In this document: one piece after another, positions 59,244 to 64,000 of the stretch | Numbering within the stretch: position 1 is the stretch's first letter | Layout: every line of letters starts with the position of its first letter | Origin: Planotetraspora mira | GTDB taxonomy: Bacteria > Actinomycetota > Actinomycetes > Streptosporangiales > Streptosporangiaceae | Assembly: GCF_016863275.1 (NCBI RefSeq) | Contig: NZ_BOOO01000035.1 | Span: forward strand, 1 to 64,000 | Length of the DNA: 64,000 bases | Reading direction: 5' to 3' | Position numbers and translations under genes: made by a program | Notes under the pieces: generated by a model | What the model saw: only the letters and a program-made list of their open reading frames with translations | The model's database searches: none | What the model was told of the DNA's origin: nothing

Positions 59244-61949
59244 TCAAATGATGTAATCGCCCGCCCGTGCGGTCATGAGGCGGCTCAGTTCGCCGCGGGT
59301 GGTGATGCCGAGCTTGGGGAAGATGCGCGACAGGTGGGTGCTGACCGTGCGGGGTGAGACGAACAGCCGCTGGCCGATGTCGCGGTTGGTCAGGCCGTCC
59401 GCGACGAGTTGGGCGATCTGGAGTTCTTGGGCGGTGAGGCGGTCGCGGGTGTCGTGTTTGCGGCGGATCCGCTCGCCGCTCGCGCGTAGTTCGCGTAGGG
59501 CGCGTTCGGACCAGGGCACTGCGCCGTGGGCGTCGAACGCCTCGGCCGCCGCGCGTAGCGGGGTTCTGGCTTCGGCGGGACGGCGTTGGCGGCGCAGCCA
59601 TGCGCCCCATGCGTGCCGTAGTCGCGCCCGTTCGAACGGCCAGCCGACCAGGTCGTCGCGCAGCGCTCGTGTGAACAGTTCCTCAGCGGTTTCGTCGGGT
59701 GCGGTGACGGCTTTGACGTAGGCGAGTGCCACGTGCCCGATCGGCGAGCCGCTCTCCTCGATGATCGGGGCCAGTTCGTCGGCGAGGGCGCGCAACTTCT
59801 CCTGGCGTCCGCTGAGCAGTGCCGCCTCCGCCAGGTGCGGCAGCGCCCATAGGCGCATGTACTGGTTGTAGCTGATCTCGGTGGGATCGAAGATCGGGCG
59901 TAGTGCGTCCCAGGCCGCGTCGTAGCTTCCGTCGGCCAGTTCCGCGGCGCCGCGGGCGAGTTGCACGAGGGCCAGCATGGGGTGCGCGCCCGCTGACAGG
60001 AACGCCCGTTCGGCCTGTGCGGCGAGGTCGCGTGCGGTGGAGGTGTCGCCGCGCAGTGCGTGGATCTCGGCGGATACCGCGTCGACGGTGAGCATCCACT
60101 GGGGCTGTCTGGTCTCCATGGCCAGTGCCCTGGCCTCGGCGGCGGCGACGATCCCGAGCCGGGTGTCGGCGAGGCGCGCCGCCAACGTCGCCTGCCCGAC
60201 CAACGCCTGCGCGAGCAATCCGAACGGCCCCCGCGCCCGCATCCCCGCGATCGCCTCCGCGTACAACCGCGCGCCCAGCGGGAACACCCCGACCGCGTTC
60301 GCCGCCATGCCCAGCTGTTGCAGGTCGGGCGGGCTGACCCAGCTCGCCCTGCTCAGCGCGTCGAGCCGGGAGAGCGACTGCCTGCCGCGCTCCACCGGGG
60401 CGATCAGCGCGAGCGACGTGACGATCTGCGGGTGGTCTGGGGGCACGTCCAGCCGTTCGATCGCGGCGAGCAGGGGCGCGCGGTCGTCCTGCGTGGGGTT
60501 GGAGAAGAACCAGCGCATGCTGACGGTGGCCAGCCAGCGCAGCGCGATCGCCGAGCCGTCACGTGCGCGCATCTCGTCGAGGAACCCGGCGAGGTCGGAC
60601 AGCCGGTCCACGCCGGTCCACACGTAATGCAGGGCGATGCCGCGGATGTAGGCGAGCCTGGACCGGTCGATCGGAGCGAGGTCGGCGTCCTCCGCACGGC
60701 CGACGAGGCGTTCCAGGGCGGCACGGTCACCGAGATCCATGGCCATGATGGCGGCGTCGACCAGTCGCGCGCCCCGGCGGGCCGGGTCGGCGCTGAGGTA
60801 GGCGGCGCGCTCCAGCGCCTCCAGCCCCGACGCGCCCCTGGCGTTGGCGCGCATCGCCGCGGCGGCGAGACTGGCGGCGATGTCGTCGTCGTAGGACGTC
60901 GCGGCGGCCGCCCGGTGCCAGATCCTGCGATCGTCGTCATCGGCCAGGACAGCGGCCAGCGCGGCATGCGCGTCGCGTAACCGGTCGCCCCCGGCGGCCT
61001 GGACGATCGCCGACCTGATCAGCGGATGCCGGAACCCGACACGCACAGCATCGGCCACGACCAGCCCCGCCCGGATCGCGGGAACCAGCGCGGCCCCTTC
61101 GATCGGCGCACCCGCCAGCAAAGACGCGGCCCGCGTGTTCTCCTCGATCGCGTCGTCCTCATTGACGGCGGCGACCAGCGCCAAAATCCTCGTCTCCTCG
61201 GGCAACACCGCGAGCGCCTGAGCGAACGCACGCTCCAACCGCTCCGTCAACGGCAGCCTGCTGGAGGCCAGCAACTCCTGGTCCTGCCGGGACGCCAGCG
61301 CGGCGAACTCCATCAGCGCGAGCGGGTTGCCCGCCGCCTCCGCCAGCACGCGGGCGCGCAGCGCGATGCCCAGGTCGGGCGCGACCCTCGCCAGCAGCTC
61401 CGCCGCCGCCTGGTCGGTCAGCGGCGGCACCGTCAGCGTGGGCAGCCCTGACGCGGCGAGCCTGGCCTGCGCGTCGGCGTCGTCGCGCAGGGTCGCCAGC
61501 AGCACCACTGCGTCCGAACGCAGCCGGCGTCCGACGAACGCGAGCGCCTCCCAGCTCGGCTCGTCCAGCCAGTGCGCGTCCTCGACGACGACCACCACCG
61601 GCATGTCGACCGCCAGGGCCGACAGCCGATGCAACACCGCCATCGCGGCGCGGAACGGCTCACCCTCAAGATCCCCCGGCCCGAACCCGACCCCCGCCAA
61701 CAGCCTGCGCAGACCCTCGTACGGGACCTGAGCCTCGGCGGCCACACCGGTCGCGGTCAGCACACGCACACCCCTGACCGCGGCCTCGGCCGCGGCGACT
61801 CCGAGCAAAGCCGACTTGCCCACACCCGCCGCGCCGCTCAACACGAGCGCGCCCCCGCCCTCCTTCAAACCGTCCAACAACGCCATCAGGTCACGCAGCT
61901 CGGCGTCCCGTCCCACGAGGGCGTGCGGTGTCACGAGGACGATGCTCAC
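59244..61949 (-). CDS. LAL-type LuxR regulator with AAA/STAND ATPase
   Basis: About 901-residue LAL regulator. It has Walker A LSGAAGVGKSALL (about 37-49), Walker B VVVVVEDAHWLDE (about 130), helical repeats, and the C-terminal LuxR helix-turn-helix (about 835-895) LTAQELQIAQLVADGLTNRDIGQRLFVSPRTVSTHLSRIF. The start is GTG 61949 (VSIVLVTPHALVGRD). The longer frame to 62042 runs through a terminator hairpin and is unlikely to be coding. Its ATPase is not close to that of the LAL at 40086 although both pair with near-identical hydrolases. Confidence 0.88.
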   Translation of the reverse strand: MSIVLVTPHALVGRDAELRDLMALLDGLKEGGGALVLSGAAGVGKSALLGVAAAEAAVRGVRVLTATGVAAEAQVPYEGLRRLLAGVGFGPGDLEGEPFRAAMAVLHRLSALAVDMPVVVVVEDAHWLDEPSWEALAFVGRRLRSDAVVLLATLRDDADAQARLAASGLPTLTVPPLTDQAAAELLARVAPDLGIALRARVLAEAAGNPLALMEFAALASRQDQELLASSRLPLTERLERAFAQALAVLPEETRILALVAAVNEDDAIEENTRAASLLAGAPIEGAALVPAIRAGLVVADAVRVGFRHPLIRSAIVQAAGGDRLRDAHAALAAVLADDDDRRIWHRAAAATSYDDDIAASLAAAAMRANARGASGLEALERAAYLSADPARRGARLVDAAIMAMDLGDRAALERLVGRAEDADLAPIDRSRLAYIRGIALHYVWTGVDRLSDLAGFLDEMRARDGSAIALRWLATVSMRWFFSNPTQDDRAPLLAAIERLDVPPDHPQIVTSLALIAPVERGRQSLSRLDALSRASWVSPPDLQQLGMAANAVGVFPLGARLYAEAIAGMRARGPFGLLAQALVGQATLAARLADTRLGIVAAAEARALAMETRQPQWMLTVDAVSAEIHALRGDTSTARDLAAQAERAFLSAGAHPMLALVQLARGAAELADGSYDAAWDALRPIFDPTEISYNQYMRLWALPHLAEAALLSGRQEKLRALADELAPIIEESGSPIGHVALAYVKAVTAPDETAEELFTRALRDDLVGWPFERARLRHAWGAWLRRQRRPAEARTPLRAAAEAFDAHGAVPWSERALRELRASGERIRRKHDTRDRLTAQELQIAQLVADGLTNRDIGQRLFVSPRTVSTHLSRIFPKLGITTRGELSRLMTARAGDYII

Positions 61950-61971
61950 ACCGCACGCCCCGCCCGTCCAA

Positions 61972-62012
61972 TCTCTTCCCCCGCCCTGCCGCGCACAGGG
62001 CGGGGGAAGAGA
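61972..62012. terminator. hairpin terminator between the MmyB and LAL genes
   Basis: 17-bp perfect stem (61972-61988 with 61996-62012), loop CCGCGCA, 12 bases past the stop of the minus-strand MmyB gene. It ends only 22 bases before the LAL start on the same strand, so it may also act as a leader attenuator. Confidence 0.8.
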
Positions 62013-62023
62013 GGTCAGCCTCG

Positions 62024-62848
62024 CTACGTCGCCAAGCGACAACGCTCACGGTTTGCGCCCAGCCGGGCAAGGGCCTGTTCGGACGGGCTGCCCGGCTCGG
62101 CCTGGAATACGACGAGTTTCTGGCTGGGAGCGCTGTCGACGGTGAACGTCTGGTAATGCAGGCTCAGGCTTCCGACATCCCGGTGGTACAGGTGTATGGC
62201 GTTGTTCGTGTCCGTCCATACGTCGTGGTTGGCCCACATTCGACGAAAGTCCTCGCTTTCACGCGAGAGTTCCTCGACCAGTTCGAGCAGCGCCGGGCTG
62301 GGATCGGCTCCCGCTGCCGCGCGCAGATGGGCGACTCTGGATCTGGCCTGATCTTCCCAGTTCACCCACAACTCGCGGATCCTGGGTTCCAGGAAGGTCA
62401 ATCGGATGATGTTGTCGTTGTGCAGCAAGTTTTCGTGGAAAGCATCGATCAGCGGATTCTGGGCCAGAACGTCCAGAAGGTGATTCATGACGAACGCCGG
62501 GCCGTCGCAGTTGTCCAGGAGTTGCAATACGTCCGGATGAACCCGATCCATGTGCCGAGCACGCCCGCGATCACATGTCGTGTGTGCGAGGTCGTGGAGG
62601 TGCTGAGTGGCCTCGGTGCCCAGTTGCAGAACCCGCGCCAGGGCGTCGAGGACTTGATCGGACGGATTACGCTCCCGGCCCTGCTCAAGACGCACGTAGT
62701 AGTCGCAGCTGACACCGGCCAACATCGCCACCTCTTCGCGACGTAAGCCCGGCGTCATGCGGCGATCGCCCGCATGCCGGAGCCCTACCTGATCGATGGT
62801 CGTGAGTCGGCGCCGAGCGCGGAGGAACTCACCCAGACGGCTTCCCAT
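62024..62848 (-). CDS. XRE regulator with MmyB-like ligand domain
   Basis: 274-residue paralogue of the proteins at 7159 and 62982. XRE domain: MTPGLRREEVAMLAGVSCDYYVRLEQGRERNPSDQVLDALARVL. MmyB-like domain: about 100-270 (LIDAFHENLLHNDNIIRLTFLEP, ELSRESEDFRRMWANHDV). ATG at 62848. The leader motif at 62849-62890 precedes it. No obvious SDR target is adjacent; the neighbours are a LAL gene and another MmyB gene. Confidence 0.92.
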   Translation of the reverse strand: MGSRLGEFLRARRRLTTIDQVGLRHAGDRRMTPGLRREEVAMLAGVSCDYYVRLEQGRERNPSDQVLDALARVLQLGTEATQHLHDLAHTTCDRGRARHMDRVHPDVLQLLDNCDGPAFVMNHLLDVLAQNPLIDAFHENLLHNDNIIRLTFLEPRIRELWVNWEDQARSRVAHLRAAAGADPSPALLELVEELSRESEDFRRMWANHDVWTDTNNAIHLYHRDVGSLSLHYQTFTVDSAPSQKLVVFQAEPGSPSEQALARLGANRERCRLAT

Positions 62849-62890
62849 GCCCCGATAATAGGAAACTGCAGGTCAAGGCCGCGGAAAGTG
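62849..62890 (-). promoter_or_regulatory. shared upstream motif of MmyB-type regulators, copy 2
   Basis: On the minus strand: a CACTTT block, TTGACC (62876-62871) and TTTCCTATTATC, ending 28 bases from TTGACC to the ATG. Same order and spacing as the other two copies. Confidence 0.5.
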
Positions 62891-62981
62891 CCGAATTAGC
62901 CCCCGGTTCTCGCCGCTGAACCGCTCCGGTGGATCACGCCGCCGCGTCGTCGGCGGACCGTCCGAACGCGGCCCCGGTTGT

Positions 62982-63797
62982 TCAGCCGTGATCGTCGACG
63001 AGCGCCCTCAGCCGGTTCAGAGCATGCTCGGATGGACTGCCGGGCTCGGCACGGCCGATCACGAGATTCTGGCCGGGGGAACTGTTGATCGCGAATGTCT
63101 CATAGAGAAGGGTTATTTCACCGACTTTGTGGTGTCGGTAGCGAATCGACTCATTTGTTCTGACCCGCACGTCATATCGGTCCCATATTCGCCGGAAGTC
63201 CTCGCTTATGAGTGAGAGCTCATCGACGAGCGCGAGCACGCGCCGGTCGTCGCATTCGGCTCCCGCCGCGGCTCGAACGTGGGCGACCCTGAATCGGGCC
63301 TCTCGTTCCCAGTCAAGGTAGAACTCGCGTGACGCGGGATCGAGGAAGACCAGCCGTACCAGGTTGTCGCTGTACTTCAGCCCTCCGTGGAGGGCCGCGG
63401 CCAGCGGATTCCTGAACGGCACGTCCATGCAGCGATTTGTCGTGAAAACCACCCAATGGTGCAAATCTTTCGCGAGATGCGCCACGGTCGGGTTGACCTG
63501 ATCGATCGGCCCGCGCCTGCATGCCCGGGGGTGGGCGAGTTCGTGAAGGTATTCGGTGGCCTCGGGGCTGAGTTGGAGGACCTGAGCCAGGGCGTTGAGC
63601 ACCTGAGCCGAGGGGTGGCGTTCCCTTCCTTGCTCAAGCCGGGTGTAGTAGTCGATGCTCAGGCCGGCCAGCATGGCGACCTCGTCGCGGCGTAATCCAG
63701 GCGTCCGTCGGCGATCGTCGACGCGCGGGAGACCCACCTGCTCAATCGTCGTGAGGTGGCGTCGAGCGCGAAGGAACTCGCCCAGGGGATTGCGCAT
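62982..63797 (-). CDS. XRE regulator with MmyB-like ligand domain
   Basis: 271-residue paralogue. XRE domain: TPGLRRDEVAMLAGLSIDYYTRLEQGRERHPSAQVLNALAQVLQLSPEATEYLHELAHPRAC. MmyB-like domain: about 100-265 (DELSLISEDFRRIWDRYDVRVRT). The ATG at 63797 (MRNPLGEF) is used because the longer frame is Arg/Gly-rich and lacks family similarity. Tandem with the MmyB gene at 62024. The 63798-64000 stretch to the window edge shows no gene start. Confidence 0.92.
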   Translation of the reverse strand: MRNPLGEFLRARRHLTTIEQVGLPRVDDRRRTPGLRRDEVAMLAGLSIDYYTRLEQGRERHPSAQVLNALAQVLQLSPEATEYLHELAHPRACRRGPIDQVNPTVAHLAKDLHHWVVFTTNRCMDVPFRNPLAAALHGGLKYSDNLVRLVFLDPASREFYLDWEREARFRVAHVRAAAGAECDDRRVLALVDELSLISEDFRRIWDRYDVRVRTNESIRYRHHKVGEITLLYETFAINSSPGQNLVIGRAEPGSPSEHALNRLRALVDDHG

Positions 63798-63838
63798 GGC
63801 AGACACAGTAGGAACCCAATGGTCAAAACAATGCAAAC
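63798..63838 (-). promoter_or_regulatory. shared upstream motif of MmyB-type regulators, copy 3
   Basis: On the minus strand: TTTGCAT-N4-TTTGACC (TTGACC at 63826-63821) followed by GGGTTCCTACTG, 29 bases from TTGACC to the ATG. Matches copies 1 and 2 in order and distance. Confidence 0.5.
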
Positions 63839-64000
63839 AGCGCGACGGAGCCTGGAAGCGGGATCCGGCCGTCCCTCCGTGACGTCTGGCGTGGCGGCTT
63901 CCGGCGCCGCCACCTCTAAGGGTGGCAATGCCACACCCAGGCGAATCGCACCCTGGCGCCCCCTGAGCCGCGTGCTCGACCATGAGTACACGGCATCGGA

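Overview
This 64 kb window is high-GC DNA with many GTG starts. It carries large AAA/LuxR (LAL) regulators, a SARP-type regulator, an ECF42 sigma factor with its YCII-domain partner, three MmyB-type XRE regulators, an F420-type oxidoreductase and a twin-arginine signal. Together these point to a filamentous actinomycete, probably a Streptosporangiales- or Streptomyces-like genus; I cannot name the genus from sequence alone. No rRNA, complete tRNA, CRISPR array, intact transposon, phage module or biosynthetic megasynthase is visible. The window looks like an accessory chromosomal arm: small regulator/enzyme pairs, most with a local transcription factor next to one to four oxidoreductases or hydrolases.

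Layout. 0-2.9 kb: an IS3-type transposase relic with a 59-bp tandem duplication, then a membrane protein/hydrolase operon facing a TetR gene across twin operators. 3-7 kb: a quinone-oxidoreductase-like gene and TetR pair with twin perfect operators, a tRNA-like remnant with a strong terminator, and an AraC/SDR pair. 7-17 kb: an MmyB regulator, an ABC-F ATPase fragment, SDR, LLM flavin enzyme, DHFR-like, DinB-like, MBL-fold, CGNR, HD, sulfite oxidase and YidH-like genes. 17-19.5 kb: the ECF42/YCII pair and a DUF4188 gene. 19.8-29.6 kb: a SARP-AAA regulator, a BASS transporter/methyltransferase/2TM operon, a Tat-exported hydrolase coupled to a three-part MFS-cNMP-flavoreductase fusion, and a collagen-like secreted protein. 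29.8-33 kb: a MarR-GNAT fusion and a TetR/SDR/F420-enzyme cluster. 33-43 kb: hydrolases beside STAND ATPase regulators (two LAL, one XRE-NB-ARC). 43-50 kb: a two-component system, VOC, GMC oxidoreductase, methyltransferase and GNAT genes. 50-57 kb: an HxlR-controlled quinone/electrophile-type oxidoreductase operon, a TetR/dehydrogenase pair, an NmrA gene and a DUF302 gene. 57-64 kb: a PLP decarboxylase, another hydrolase-LAL pair, and two tandem MmyB regulators.

Main message. Operators can be read directly in several intergenic regions, and they connect genes. Two cases look like promoter capture: a regulated promoter plus the 5' end of its gene was duplicated, the duplicated gene decayed, and the promoter now sits in front of an unrelated redox gene. 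One is the TetR cluster (45-bp palindromes at 31276-31320 and 31960-32004). The other is the HxlR cluster (operator pairs at 52562-52625 and 55233-55295). Other highlights are the MFS-cNMP-thioredoxin-reductase-like fusion, a reused terminator cassette (three copies), a shared promoter motif in front of all three MmyB regulators, and three pairings of an alpha/beta hydrolase with a large LAL regulator.
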